DNA of 64,000 nucleotides from Kribbella kalugense (GTDB lineage: Bacteria; Actinomycetota; Actinomycetes; Propionibacteriales; Kribbellaceae). A program made the translations under genes and the position numbers. Of the stretch, positions 18,613 through 27,408 are shown in pieces. The notes beneath the pieces were generated by a model. It ran no database searches, had not been told where the DNA came from, and saw only the letters and a list, made by a program, of their open reading frames with translations. Position 1 is the first letter of the stretch. Every line of letters begins with the position of its first letter. The stretch is taken from the NCBI RefSeq assembly GCF_004365875.1, contig NZ_SODF01000001.1, forward strand, positions 2,294,001 to 2,358,000, written 5' to 3'.

Positions 18613-19718
18613 AAGGTGGTCGTGAGGTCCTGGGTCTGGCCGGTGGCGGAGGCTTGGTAGGCGGACTCGATGATGTCGATGACGTGGCGCGCGTGTTCGG
18701 CGGTGACGATCGAGGGCTTGCCTTCGCGAACCCAGTCGACGAGCTGCATGACGTCCTCGTAGACGTGCTGCTCCTCGATGTCGCGATGCGCGCCGGTCAC
18801 GTGCGGAAGGAGCGCCTGGTTGCCCGGGCCGCGGGGCGCGAGCTCGGATGGGTTGCGGTCGGGGAAGTCGAACGGTTCGCCGTTGAGCAGCAGGCCGTCG
18901 ATCGTGCCTTCCGTCCCGTAGTACGCACCGCCGAAACCGCCCCGGATCGGCCCCGCCGCGGTCCCGGTCGCGACGCAGTACAGGTTGTCGCCGAAGTCGA
19001 TCAAGACGATGGTGTTGTCGTCGGCATCGGTCTCGACGTTGCCACGCATGGGGATCCGTACGCCGGACATCGCGGTCACTCGCTTCGCCGGGCCGAGGAT
19101 CCCGGTCACGGTGTGCAGTGCGTACACCGTCATGTCGTACATCGGTCCGCCACCGGGCTTCCGGAAGTACCACGACGGATCGATGTTGCTCAGTACGTCG
19201 CTGCCGCCGCGAACGGACTCGTTCTCGTGATAGGTCCCGAACGCCGCGCCGCAGCTGACCCAGGACAACGTGCCGATGGCGCCGTCGGCGATCAGCTCAC
19301 GCGTACGCACGTGATGCGGGCGCAGCATCTCCCCGGGCGAGGCAACGATCCGCAGGTCGTTGGCGGCCGCGAGCTCGATCAGTTCGGTCGCCTCGGCGAC
19401 GGTGATCGTCATGGTCTTGTTGAAATGCACGTGCTTGCCGGCCTGCAGCGCGAGCTTGCCCTGCTCGTAGTGCAACCCGATCGGCGAGGCAATCGTGACG
19501 GCGTCAACATCGCCCCGAGCCAGCAGATCCTCGTACTCCGTGAACGCCCGCTCGACTCCGAACTTCTGGGCCGCCGCCTCCGCCCGCCCCGCCACCGGAT
19601 CACAAACCGCCGCCAGCGTCACCCGCCCCGCAAGATCAGGCAGCCCCAAATGCGGAAGGATCCCCCGAACCGAAATACTCCCCGCCCCAACAACCCCGAT
19701 CCGCACGGTGTCCGCCAT
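18609..19718 (-). CDS. Gfo/Idh/MocA-family oxidoreductase
   Basis: A 369-residue NAD(P)-dependent dehydrogenase. The Rossmann start is VRIGVVGAGSISVRGI. The family's EKP-type lysine appears as HFNKTMTITVAEA, and the C-terminal beta-sheet domain includes GGGPMYDMTVYALHTVTGIL. Such enzymes oxidise or reduce sugars and cyclitols. The start is the ATG at 19718; the frame runs upstream to another ATG at 19778 with a poor sequence. No sugar transporter is adjacent, so the substrate is open. Confidence 0.85.
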   Translation of the reverse strand: MADTVRIGVVGAGSISVRGILPHLGLPDLAGRVTLAAVCDPVAGRAEAAAQKFGVERAFTEYEDLLARGDVDAVTIASPIGLHYEQGKLALQAGKHVHFNKTMTITVAEATELIELAAANDLRIVASPGEMLRPHHVRTRELIADGAIGTLSWVSCGAAFGTYHENESVRGGSDVLSNIDPSWYFRKPGGGPMYDMTVYALHTVTGILGPAKRVTAMSGVRIPMRGNVETDADDNTIVLIDFGDNLYCVATGTAAGPIRGGFGGAYYGTEGTIDGLLLNGEPFDFPDRNPSELAPRGPGNQALLPHVTGAHRDIEEQHVYEDVMQLVDWVREGKPSIVTAEHARHVIDIIESAYQASATGQTQDLTTTF

Positions 19719-19940
19719 AACCGCAATCCTATTGGCCTTCGCCCCGCCAAGCCGGGCCACGCCGCGGACCTGCATCACTCATCAACCCCGCCCTCGGACC
19801 GTCCCCCGAGCGTGAGCACCCGGCGCCGCGCGCACTTGGTGAGTGGCCCGCGTCCCCGCGCCAGAGCTTCCAGGGGTGGCAGGGGTGAGCGTACTTTTGA
19901 GAGCGTGGCATCGAGATCCTGGCCGCAACGTGCAGTCCGC
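19719..19940. other. gene-free spacer
   Basis: These 222 bases separate the divergent Gfo/Idh/MocA and DUF2231-like genes. They should carry both promoters. I see a C-rich first half and no convincing palindrome, repeat or structured RNA. Confidence 0.4.
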
Positions 19941-20450
19941 ATGGTCGGCGACAGCCCTGTCTCCGAGCGGATCGCCCACGCCCAGGAGCTGGCTTACAAG
20001 CCACTGATCGAGTGGGTGCAGCACACCCCGTTGCACACCGACGTACTCGGTCATTCGTTGCATCCGTCGCTGACCGAGGTGACCACTGGGTGCTGGATCG
20101 GCGCGTCCCTTCTCGACCTCGCTGGTGGGTCCGAGTCGCGTCGCGGGGCGACGCTCCTCACCGGGTTCGGACTGCTGGCGTCGCTGCCGACGGCTCTCTC
20201 CGGCGCCGCCGACTGGGGGAAACTGTCAGGTGATGAACGCAGGATCGGTGCGGTCCACGCGCTCGGCATGGACACCGCGACGTTCCTCTTCGCCGGCTCG
20301 CTCGTCGCGCGTCTGCGTGGCAACCACCGGCGAGGTACAAGGCTTGCCGCTGCCGGCAACCTGGTGATGGCGGGTGCGGGCTTCCTCGGCGGCCATCTGG
20401 CCCTGCACCGCGGAACTGCCCGCCGGACTTCCGTGGCTGAGAGCAACTAG
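19941..20450 (+). CDS. DUF2231-type membrane protein
   Basis: A 169-residue protein with about four hydrophobic helices. LGHSLHPSLTEVTTGCWIGASLLDLA resembles the start of DUF2231 proteins, in which a histidine sits in the first helix and may bind heme or metal. ALSGAADWGKLSGDERRIGAVHALGMDTAT is the second block with another histidine. Function is unknown. It sits inside a very long frame that is otherwise antisense to the Gfo/Idh/MocA gene. I chose the ATG at 19941, with an in-frame GTG at 19905 as the alternative. Confidence 0.65.
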   Translation: MVGDSPVSERIAHAQELAYKPLIEWVQHTPLHTDVLGHSLHPSLTEVTTGCWIGASLLDLAGGSESRRGATLLTGFGLLASLPTALSGAADWGKLSGDERRIGAVHALGMDTATFLFAGSLVARLRGNHRRGTRLAAAGNLVMAGAGFLGGHLALHRGTARRTSVAESN

Positions 20451-20502
20451 AACTGCGCGGGGTACGTGCGGCGGCGTGCTCCGTCGGATAGGTTTCGGCG
20501 GC

Positions 20503-21285
20503 ATGAGCGTTGTGGAGCATGTTGTTCTGATTCACGGGACCTGGGGCCGCGGGAGTCATTTCCGGGAGGCCCGGGCTGCGTTCGAGGACCGTGGGTTCGT
20601 TGTGCATACGCCGACGTTGCGCCATCACGAGCTGCCGCTGCAGCAAGGATCGGCGCAGATCGCGCCGCTCAGTCTGACCGACTACGCCGACGATCTGGTC
20701 TCGGTGTGTGAGGCCCTGGACTCGCCGCCGTTGATCCTCGGGCATTCGCTGGGTGGGTTGCTGGCCCAACTCGTTGCGGCCCGGACTCCGCACGCCGGTC
20801 TGATCGGCGTGTGCCCAGCTCCGGGGGCCGGGATCTTCGCAATGTACCCGTCGATGAGCCGGCTGTTCCTGAGCCACTACCTCCAGCCGCGACCGTGGAC
20901 CAAGCCGCTCGTGCCGACCTGGGAGAAGTTCCACGTCGGCGGTCGGATCACGCAGACCGAGGAGGATTCGCGAGCCCTGTTCGCGGACCTGGTCTGTGAG
21001 TCGGGGCGCGCGTACTGCGAGATGGCTTTTCCACAACTCGATCGCCGGAAAGCATCACGCGTCGACTACGCCGCCATCCCCGGCCCGGTCCTGATCTTCG
21101 GCGGCTCCGAGGACCGCACTGTGGTCCCAGCCGTCTGCCGCGCCACCGCCTCGAAGTACGCCAACGCCACCTACCAAGAACTCCTCAACGCCGACCACAT
21201 GCTCCTGTTCGGCACCATCCTCCAAACCACCATGACCCACATCGACGACTGGCTCACCGCCAACAACCTCACCCCCGCCGACTAG
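20503..21285 (+). CDS. alpha/beta hydrolase
   Basis: A 260-residue alpha/beta-hydrolase fold protein. HGTWGRG is the oxyanion-hole loop, GHSLGG the nucleophile elbow, and the acid and base are probably in GGSEDRTV and NADHMLLF. It lacks a signal peptide, so it is probably a cytoplasmic esterase or lactonase of unknown substrate. The ATG at 20503 lies 52 bases after the DUF2231-like stop. The end overlaps the broken ACC deaminase gene on the other strand by 17 bases. Confidence 0.8.
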   Translation: MSVVEHVVLIHGTWGRGSHFREARAAFEDRGFVVHTPTLRHHELPLQQGSAQIAPLSLTDYADDLVSVCEALDSPPLILGHSLGGLLAQLVAARTPHAGLIGVCPAPGAGIFAMYPSMSRLFLSHYLQPRPWTKPLVPTWEKFHVGGRITQTEEDSRALFADLVCESGRAYCEMAFPQLDRRKASRVDYAAIPGPVLIFGGSEDRTVVPAVCRATASKYANATYQELLNADHMLLFGTILQTTMTHIDDWLTANNLTPAD

Positions 21286-22176
21286 GCACCTCGCCGGACC
21301 CGTTGATCAACGCAACGATCGTCGTACCGCGCGGGAACGCGCTGCGCGCGACCTGGTCGAACAGCGCGTACATCATCTTCGCCTCGTACACCCAATCCAG
21401 CCGCAGACCGTGCCGCGCCTCGAAGTCGTCGATGAACTCGTCCAGCTGAGGCGTCCGCTTCGCATAACCACCGAAGTGGTAATCACACTCGAGCCGCCAC
21501 GACCCGGCACGCGCGCCGTACACCTGCTCCTGAAGCGTGACGACGTTGCCCTCCAGGAACGCGCCACCCTTCAGAACAGGAACCCCGACCACCAACTGAT
21601 CTGGCCGCACTCCTGCGGCCACACCAGCAAGCGTTCCTCCGGTACAACGGCACAGAACACGACGTCGACCGACGGATCCAGCTCCGCCGGCAACTCTGCA
21701 CATCCCCGCACCGCGTCGGCATTGCTGCCGCCCTCGGGAGTCAGGTAGAAGTCGCCGAACTCCTCACGCAGCGCCTCGACCACAGCCTCCGACGTCTTCG
21801 CGCGGTACGTCGTCCGGTCGACGTACGTCAGCCGCATTCCGCGCGAGGCCGCATACCGAAGCGAGGGATTCAACGGCAGATGCTCTTCACCACGGATCAC
21901 ACCGATCGTGGTGAAGCCGCAGTACTGCCCGACCGCAGCAGTGGCCCGAATGTGATTCGAATACGCCCCACCAAACGTCAGCAGAGTCCCGAACCCCAGC
22001 TCCCGAGCACTCGCGAGGTTGTACTTCAACTTCCGCCACTTGTTCCCAGGCACTTCCGGATGAATCAGATCATCCCGCTTCAACAGAACCCGCACGCCCG
22101 CGGCCGCCAGCCGATCTTCCTCGATCTCAACCACCGGCGACGGCAACCGAAGCCCTGCGATCAGCCCATCCTCCAC
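21269..22176 (-). pseudogene. 1-aminocyclopropane-1-carboxylate deaminase / D-cysteine desulfhydrase, frameshifted
   Basis: The first two thirds (22176 down to about 21645) read as a PLP enzyme of the ACC deaminase/DcyD group: LLKRDDLIHPEVPGNKWRKL with the PLP lysine, and LTFGGAYSNHIRA. After VVFCAV the frame runs into an unrelated tail and stops at 21571. The true continuation TGGTLAGVAAG, then LKGGAFLEG, is in the next frame and ends at 21269. Restoring one base (a C on the plus strand near 21645) rejoins the family loop V-G-T-G-G-T. So either the gene is freshly inactivated or the assembly has a one-base error. Intact enzymes deaminate ACC or release H2S from D-cysteine. Confidence 0.85.
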
Positions 22177-22312
22177 CCCGCCAGCATCGCACGCGGCCGC
22201 ACGTCAGCTAGGCGGTCCACGAATCGACGACGGTGACGCCAACTTCCTTACCGGCGTAGCATCCGGGGCCTAACGACGGTGAAGGCGCGAGACCTGGAGG
22301 AGGAACGTGATC

Positions 22313-22717
22313 ATGAAGACTGAGATGTCGGCGTACGGCGTGGTGACCAAGACGGCCGCCGGGTCGGTAGCTCAGGTCGCCGAGCGATTCCGTCGGCTCC
22401 TCGATGCCAAGGGGGTCATGGTGTTCGCGGTCATCGACCAGGCGGCCGCGGCCCAGACGGCCGGACTAAGCCTCCGCGACACCGTGCTGATCATCTTCGG
22501 CAACCCTGCCGCCGGCACCCCGATCATGGAAGCCGCTCCACTGGCCGGCCTGGACCTCCCGCTGAAGGTCCTCATCTGGGACGACGCCGGAGAAACCCGA
22601 GTCAGCTACTACTCCCCCGACACCATCGCCGCCCGCCACAACCTCGCCACCGCCGCCGGCCTGTCCGCCATCGACACCCTCACCGACGCGCTCACTGCCG
22701 GATCGCCGTCAGATTAG
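22313..22717 (+). CDS. DUF302 domain protein
   Basis: A 134-residue protein of the DUF302 family. MVFAVIDQAAAAQTAGLSL, IIFGNPAAGTPIMEAAP and DLPLKVLIWDD are the three conserved stretches. Function is unknown; structures show a small alpha/beta sandwich. GGAGGAGG at 22296-22303 sets the ATG at 22313 as the start rather than the GTG at 22307. It diverges from the broken ACC deaminase gene. Confidence 0.85.
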   Translation: MKTEMSAYGVVTKTAAGSVAQVAERFRRLLDAKGVMVFAVIDQAAAAQTAGLSLRDTVLIIFGNPAAGTPIMEAAPLAGLDLPLKVLIWDDAGETRVSYYSPDTIAARHNLATAAGLSAIDTLTDALTAGSPSD

Positions 22718-22815
22718 TCAGGTAGCCGCACGCCAGGTTCCACCACAGTCGCCGCGATCTCGGTCGCCCAAGCAGCGAACTCGATACCGAGCCTGCCCAA
22801 GACGGACGTCCCGGT
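22714..22815 (-). pseudogene. possible 3' remnant of a lost gene
   Basis: In this frame the last 33 codons before a TAA read GRLGIEFAAWATEIAAT and then VVEPGVRLPD, with the third-position GC bias of real genes. There is no plausible start, and nothing protein-like lies upstream in the frame. I read it as the 3' end of a decayed gene, with low certainty. No family is recognised. Confidence 0.25.
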
Positions 22816-22854
22816 GACTTTCGGCGAAGGCCGCGCCGAATCAAGAAACGGTTG

Positions 22855-22889
22855 CAATCCACGGAGCCGGCCGCAATCTCTGTGGATTG
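22855..22889. repeat. 12-bp-arm inverted repeat
   Basis: CAATCCACGGAG, an 11-base loop, then CTCTGTGGATTG. The arms pair over 12 bp with one G-T pair. It lies 138 bases after the DUF302 stop in a gene-poor stretch. There is no T run, so it may be an actinobacterial-type terminator or the end of a decayed element. Confidence 0.5.
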
Positions 22890-23007
22890 ATCGTGGCCTG
22901 ACCGGGGAGCGGGTGTCACACTGAGCCTCATTCCCGGGGGCGGGCGGCGGCAACGGCTTGGCCGATGCCGTCATGGATGGCGCATGCCATCGGAACAAGG
23001 GGGCGGC

Positions 23008-23400
23008 ATGGACAAGGTACTGAAGGCGTTAGGAGCCTATTCGGCGGTCGTCGGCATCGTGGCGCTGGTGACCGGCAAGGACAGTTGGAGCGGCAAGTTC
23101 AGCGAGATTCTGTGGCTGCTGCTGAGCATGTACATCGCTCTGGTTCCGACAGGACTGATTGTCGCGGGCATCAGCAACCTACCGAAAACCCTGCTGGACG
23201 TAGACAAATGGAATGACGCTCAGACGATCTTCGCAGTCGGCGCAGTCAACCTGAGCCTCGCGTTCCTGATCCGCTACGGCGTTCTGGACTCGGGCACCAG
23301 AACGCCGAGCACAGGCGCAGCCGTCGCAGGCGCAGTCCTCCTCGCCATCCCTTTCATACTGATCACCTTCAGAAGCCTGGCCGCCCCAGCACAGGCGTAA
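23008..23400 (+). CDS. small membrane protein of unknown function
   Basis: A 130-residue protein with four predicted membrane helices (about residues 8-24, 35-56, 75-93 and 104-122) and very short loops. No family is recognised. The start at 23008 follows AAGGGGG; an upstream ATG at 22984 has no ribosome site. It stands alone between two gene-poor spacers, and codon use looks like the rest of the window. Confidence 0.6.
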   Translation: MDKVLKALGAYSAVVGIVALVTGKDSWSGKFSEILWLLLSMYIALVPTGLIVAGISNLPKTLLDVDKWNDAQTIFAVGAVNLSLAFLIRYGVLDSGTRTPSTGAAVAGAVLLAIPFILITFRSLAAPAQA

Positions 23401-23509
23401 CAGTCCAGACGCCGTCGAACTCGGCACCGACCGGAACAGCCTCACGAGCCCCGACGGCAACTGGAGGCTTGAACTCTGACCAGTTGTAACCCCACCGCAC
23501 CTCGTCCAT
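23369..23509 (-). pseudogene. small ORF or 3' gene remnant, 46 codons
   Basis: From an ATG at 23509 the frame reads MDEVRWGYNWSEFKPPVAVG and on to a TGA at 23369-23371. It is rich in aromatic residues with normal codon bias, unlike random antisense. The same frame is open upstream to 23579 without a start. There is no ribosome site. It is either a small protein or, more likely, the surviving tail of a deleted gene. It overlaps the end of the convergent membrane protein gene by 32 bases. Confidence 0.3.
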
Positions 23510-23733
23510 GACCAGCGCGGGGACACGGGGTCCGCAGTTCCGGTCATCGCGGTCCGATTGAGCGGGGCGCCGGCCGAGTAGTCACACGCGGGCGGCAGCC
23601 CGCAAAGTCCGGCGGGAGCCGGAAAGGATGCACCGGCGCTGAGCCGGGGGCGGGTGGGTGCGGGCGTTGCAGGTGCGCGGAGCGACGAAGGAAGCGCCTG
23701 CGGAGGATGCGGGGTCGACCACATTTCCCAGGA
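23401..23733. other. 333-base spacer between convergent genes
   Basis: The stretch between the small membrane protein gene and the PRPP synthetase stop holds most of the 46-codon remnant (up to 23509) and the cluster of three hairpins at 23588-23647. I see no gene in 23650-23733. Confidence 0.5.
23588..23647. repeat. three consecutive short GC hairpins
   Basis: Three perfect stem-loops follow each other: GCGGGC-GGCA-GCCCGC (23588-23603), TCCGGC-GGGA-GCCGGA (23608-23623) and CCGGC-GCTGA-GCCGG (23633-23647), separated by AAAG and AAAGGATGCA. They lie 87-146 bases past the PRPP synthetase stop. They could form a bidirectional terminator or a REP-like palindromic cluster. Confidence 0.5.
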
Positions 23734-24711
23734 TTAGAACGGGAGTTTGGGTTGGGGTGGGGCGTGGGTTGGGTCTACGCCGTCGAAGAGGCTGCTGACT
23801 GATTCGCCGTCGTGGATTCGTTTGATGGCTTCGGCGAACAGGCCGGCGATCGAGGTGACCTGGAGTTCGGGGAAGCCATCGGGGCGCGGCACGGTGTCGG
23901 TGCTGATGACCTCGGTGATGGACGGGTGCGAGCGAAGCCGGTCGACCGCAGGCCCTGCGAACAATCCGTGCGTACAGGCAACGGCAGCTTGGGTGCAGCC
24001 GAGGTCCTTCAGGCGGTCCAGGAGTTCGATGATCGAGCCGCCGGTGGCGATCTCGTCGTCGAGGATGATGGCTCGCTTGCCGGCGACGTCGCCGACGATC
24101 GCGTCGATGACGACCCGGTCGTCGGCCAGGCGCTGCTTGCTGCCGGCCGCGACCGGTAGGCCGAGCAGCCGGGCGAACAGGGTCGCGGTCTTCGCGTTGC
24201 CGAGGTCGGGGCTGACCACGACCGTGTTGGACAGATCGTGGTTGCGGAAGTGATCCGCGAGTACGCCGATCGCCGTCAGGTGGTCGACCGGGACCGAGAA
24301 GAAGCCGTGCACCTGGGGCGCGTGCAGGGCCATCGTCAGGACGCGGTCGACGCCGGCCGTGACGAGGAGGTCCGCGACCAGGCGACCGCCGATCGAGATC
24401 CGGGAGGCGTCCTTCTTGTCGGACCGTGCGTACGCGTAGTGCGGCATCACGGCGGTGATCTGCTCGGCCGAGGCACCGCGGGCGGCGTCGATCATCAGCA
24501 GCAGCTCCATCAGGTGCTCCTGCGTCGGCGGCACCAGCGGTTGCACGATGTAAACGTCCCGCTGCCGACAGTTTTCCTGCAGTTGTACCTGCAGGCAGTC
24601 GTTGCTGAAACGATGGATTTCCACCGGTGCGAGCGGTACGCCGAGATCGGCACAGATCCGCTCCGCCAAACCAGTGTGGGCACTTCCGCTGAACACGACG
24701 ATCTCTCGCAC
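23734..24711 (-). CDS. prs: ribose-phosphate diphosphokinase (PRPP synthetase), divergent paralogue
   Basis: A 325-residue PRPP synthetase. The N-terminal FSGSAHTGLAERI, PHYAYARSDKKDASR (catalytic flexible-loop region), LTMALHAPQVHGFF and the PRPP loop IILDDEIATGGS are all recognisable. It makes PRPP from ribose 5-phosphate and ATP. Several blocks differ from the usual actinobacterial Prs: the PRPP loop is DDEIATGGS rather than DDMIDTAGT, and the loop after DKK is DASRISIG. It may therefore be a second, specialised copy. It stands alone, 98 bases downstream of the threonine aldolase stop. Confidence 0.88.
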   Translation of the reverse strand: MREIVVFSGSAHTGLAERICADLGVPLAPVEIHRFSNDCLQVQLQENCRQRDVYIVQPLVPPTQEHLMELLLMIDAARGASAEQITAVMPHYAYARSDKKDASRISIGGRLVADLLVTAGVDRVLTMALHAPQVHGFFSVPVDHLTAIGVLADHFRNHDLSNTVVVSPDLGNAKTATLFARLLGLPVAAGSKQRLADDRVVIDAIVGDVAGKRAIILDDEIATGGSIIELLDRLKDLGCTQAAVACTHGLFAGPAVDRLRSHPSITEVISTDTVPRPDGFPELQVTSIAGLFAEAIKRIHDGESVSSLFDGVDPTHAPPQPKLPF

Positions 24712-24809
24712 GGCTCTCCCCGAACGCTGCGAACCCCGACATCGGCAGCCTACCTGGCACCACCGCGGACCCTCACGACCAGGGCAATGGCGAGAGCAGC
24801 CGCGAGGGC

Positions 24810-25832
24810 TCAGCTGAGGATCGAGGCGAGAACTGCGGCCGCCTTGCGGCAGTCCTCCGCGGAAGCGTCCAGGTGGGTGACGACTCGGAGCTGGGTGGCA
24901 CCGACGCCGCCGATCAAGACGCCCTCAGCCTTTGCGGACTCGACCACCTCGGCGACGGTCTTCCCGGTAGCGGCCAGGTCGGCCACCACGATGTTCGTCT
25001 CAACCTGATCCGGCTTGACCGACCCAGGAGCGGCGTCCGCGAGGACCTGCGCGATCGCCCGGGCGTTCGCTTGGTCCTCGGCCAGCCGGGCGACGTTGTG
25101 CTCAAGCGCATAGAGCCCCGCAGCAGCCAGTACGCCGGCCTGTCGCCACCCCGCCCCGAGACGCTTCCGCCAGACTCGCGCTTCCCGGATCAGTTCCGTC
25201 GAGCCGACCAACACCGACCCGACCGGAGCGCCCAGACCCTTCGACAAACAGACGCTCGCGGCGGCGGCCCGGGACGCGTACGACGCGGGAGTGCGACCGG
25301 TAGCAACAGCGGCGTTCCACAGCCGGGCCCCGTCCAGGTGCAGCGGCAGTCCGCGGGCCTCGAGTTCGTCCGCCAAAGCGTCGTACCCGTGCTGGATCGC
25401 GCCGCCGCCGAAGTTGTGGGTGTTCTCGACCGAGACGGCCGAGGTGACGACGAAGTACGGGCCGAGGTCCGGTGCAATCAGCGCGCGGATCTGCTCGAGG
25501 TCGATCTGCCCGGACGGCGCGGTCCACGTCCGGGTGGTGACCCCGTTGACGGCCGCGTGCCCGCCGAGCTCGGCCCGGGCGATATGCGCGCTCGACTCGC
25601 AGAGAACTTCGCCGCCGGGCGGAACCAGTGCCCGTACGCCGAGGAGGTTCGCCAGCGAGCCGGTCACGGTGAACAGACCGGCCTCGTGCCCGAGCAGGTC
25701 GGCGACGGTCTCCTCGAGCTGGTTGACGGTCGGATCCTCGCCGTACACGTCGTCGCCGAGCGGCGCCGAGGTCATCGCGGCGAGCATGTCCGCCGACGGG
25801 CGGGTGACGGTGTCGGAGCGGAGGTCGATCAT
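24810..25832 (-). CDS. low-specificity threonine aldolase / beta-eliminating lyase
   Basis: A 340-residue PLP enzyme. [13 protein letters not shown] is the classic start, [16 protein letters not shown] the second block, [11 protein letters not shown] binds the cofactor, and [13 protein letters not shown] contains the Schiff-base lysine. It splits L-threonine or allo-threonine into glycine and acetaldehyde. Its ATG overlaps the stop of the DAHP synthase gene by four bases, so it is translationally coupled to aromatic amino-acid synthesis. That pairing is unusual and its logic is not obvious. Confidence 0.9.
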   Translation of the reverse strand: MIDLRSDTVTRPSADMLAAMTSAPLGDDVYGEDPTVNQLEETVADLLGHEAGLFTVTGSLANLLGVRALVPPGGEVLCESSAHIARAELGGHAAVNGVTTRTWTAPSGQIDLEQIRALIAPDLGPYFVVTSAVSVENTHNFGGGAIQHGYDALADELEARGLPLHLDGARLWNAAVATGRTPASYASRAAAASVCLSKGLGAPVGSVLVGSTELIREARVWRKRLGAGWRQAGVLAAAGLYALEHNVARLAEDQANARAIAQVLADAAPGSVKPDQVETNIVVADLAATGKTVAEVVESAKAEGVLIGGVGATQLRVVTHLDASAEDCRKAAAVLASILS

Positions 25833-27202
25833 GCCTTCGCTCCCCGGAGACGCTCGGCGACCAGGAAGGCGAGCTCGAGGGACTGATGCCGGTTCAGTCG
25901 CGGGTCGCAGGCCGTCTCGTACCGGTTCACGAGGTCCTCCGCGACCAGCTCCTCGCCGCCGCCGAGGCACTCGGTGACGTCGTCGCCGGTGAGCTCCATG
26001 TGTACGCCGCCCGGCCAGGTCCCGACCTGCTCGTGCGCGTCGAAGAAGCCCTGCACCTCGTCCATCACGTCGTCGAAGTTGCGGGTCTTGTACCCGTTCG
26101 GCGTCTCGAACGTGTTGCCGTGCATCGGATCGCTCACCCACGCGATCGGCGAGCCGTGATCGCGAACGGCCTCCAGCAACGGCGGCAGCGCCGAGCGGAT
26201 CTTGCCCGCACCCATCCGGGTGATGAACGTGAGCCGCCCCTCGATCCCCTTCGGGTTCAGCTTGTCGATCAACGCCCGGATGTACTCCGGCGTGGTGGTC
26301 GGACCGATCTTCACGCCGAGCGGGTTGCTCAACGACGCGAGGAACTCGACATGCGCGCCGTCCAGCTGCCGCGTCCGCTCCCCCACCCAGAGCAGATGAC
26401 CGGAGACGTCGTACGGCTGCTCTGTGCGCGAGTCGATCCGGGTCAGCGCGTGCTCGTACTCGAGGATGAGCGCCTCGTGCGACGCGTAGAAGTCGACGGT
26501 CCGGAACTCGTCCGCGGTCGCGCCGCAGGCCCGCATGAACGCGAGCGCCCGCTCGATCTCCGACGCCAGCTGCTCGTAACGCCGGCCGACCGGGGACGAC
26601 TTCACGAAGTCCGTGTTCCAGGCGTGCACCTGGTGCAGGTCGGCGTACCCACCGGTGGTGAAGGCGCGGGTCAGGTTCAGGGTCGCGGCGGCCGCGTTGT
26701 AGACGCCGCGGAGGCGCTGCGGGTCCGGGATCCGCGACTCGGGGGTGAAGTCGAAACCGTTGACCGCGTCGCCACGGTACGACGGCAGCGTGACGCCGTC
26801 CCTGGTCTCCTCACCGGAGCTGCGCGGCTTGGCGTACTGCCCGGCGATCCGGCCGATCTTCACGACCGGGACGCTGGCGGCGTACTGCAGTACGACGGAC
26901 ATCTGCAGGAGCACCCGCAGCTTGGCCCGGATGTTCTCCGCGGTCACACCGGCGAACGTCTCCGCGCAGTCGCCGCCCTGCAGGATGAACGCCTCACCGC
27001 GGGCGACCGCCCCGATCTTCGTGGTCAGGTCGTCGCACTCGCCGGCGAACACCAGCGGCGGCAGGGTCCGGAGCTCGCGCATCACCTGGTCCAGCGCGGC
27101 CCCATCCGGCCACTCCGGCTGCTGCAGCGGCTTCAGCCCCCGCAACTCGTCCAGACTCGGAACCCCAGGCACTTCCCCAGCCGTCAACGTCGCAAATTGC
27201 AT
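25829..27202 (-). CDS. aroG: class II 3-deoxy-7-phosphoheptulonate synthase
   Basis: A 457-residue class II (plant/actinobacterial) DAHP synthase. Key blocks are GDCAETFAG with the metal cysteine, [39 protein letters not shown] and [14 protein letters not shown]. It condenses phosphoenolpyruvate and erythrose 4-phosphate at the entry to the shikimate pathway. The length matches the family. It is the first gene of a pair with the threonine aldolase. Upstream is a 206-base spacer carrying the first copy of the nested palindrome. Confidence 0.95.
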   Translation of the reverse strand: MQFATLTAGEVPGVPSLDELRGLKPLQQPEWPDGAALDQVMRELRTLPPLVFAGECDDLTTKIGAVARGEAFILQGGDCAETFAGVTAENIRAKLRVLLQMSVVLQYAASVPVVKIGRIAGQYAKPRSSGEETRDGVTLPSYRGDAVNGFDFTPESRIPDPQRLRGVYNAAAATLNLTRAFTTGGYADLHQVHAWNTDFVKSSPVGRRYEQLASEIERALAFMRACGATADEFRTVDFYASHEALILEYEHALTRIDSRTEQPYDVSGHLLWVGERTRQLDGAHVEFLASLSNPLGVKIGPTTTPEYIRALIDKLNPKGIEGRLTFITRMGAGKIRSALPPLLEAVRDHGSPIAWVSDPMHGNTFETPNGYKTRNFDDVMDEVQGFFDAHEQVGTWPGGVHMELTGDDVTECLGGGEELVAEDLVNRYETACDPRLNRHQSLELAFLVAERLRGAKA

Positions 27203-27296
27203 ACCGCCAGCCTAAGCCAGCCCCCCACACCCCGACCTCCCCCGTCTCACCCATCCCCCCGCCGGCCCCGCGCACCGCCCCACCCTCGACGAGCCC

Positions 27297-27346
27297 GGAG
27301 TGGGGAGGATCTCCCTCCCGAGACGGGCGGAGATCCTCCCCACAGT
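27297..27346. repeat. nested palindromic repeat, copy A
   Basis: Outer arms GTGGGGAGGATCTCC (27300-27314) and GGAGATCCTCCCCAC (27329-27343) are perfect 15-bp complements. The loop holds an inner hairpin CCCG-AGA-CGGG (27317-27327). A related copy lies at 28383-28430, on the other side of the AbiEi-type gene. Both begin GGAGTGGGGAGGAT and keep the inner CCCG ... CGGG. Six bases further on is TTGTCCACA (27349-27357), which matches the actinobacterial DnaA-box consensus. Confidence 0.8.
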
Positions 27347-27408
27347 GGTTGTCCACAGGTGAGAGGTCGCGGGCGGCGGACCGGGTGGGGAGGTGCATGT
27401 TTTGAGGT

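Noticed and set aside
17925..19940. Very long plus-strand frame antisense to the SDR and Gfo/Idh/MocA genes
   Set aside because: It is a GC-bias shadow; only its last part (from 19941) looks like a real protein.
21571..21703. Programmed ribosomal frameshift in the ACC deaminase gene
   Set aside because: There is no slippery heptamer or downstream stimulator at the junction; a simple one-base loss explains it.
27349..27357. DnaA box TTGTCCACA as a sign of a replication origin
   Set aside because: A single box without dnaA, dnaN or a cluster of boxes is expected by chance or as a titration site.
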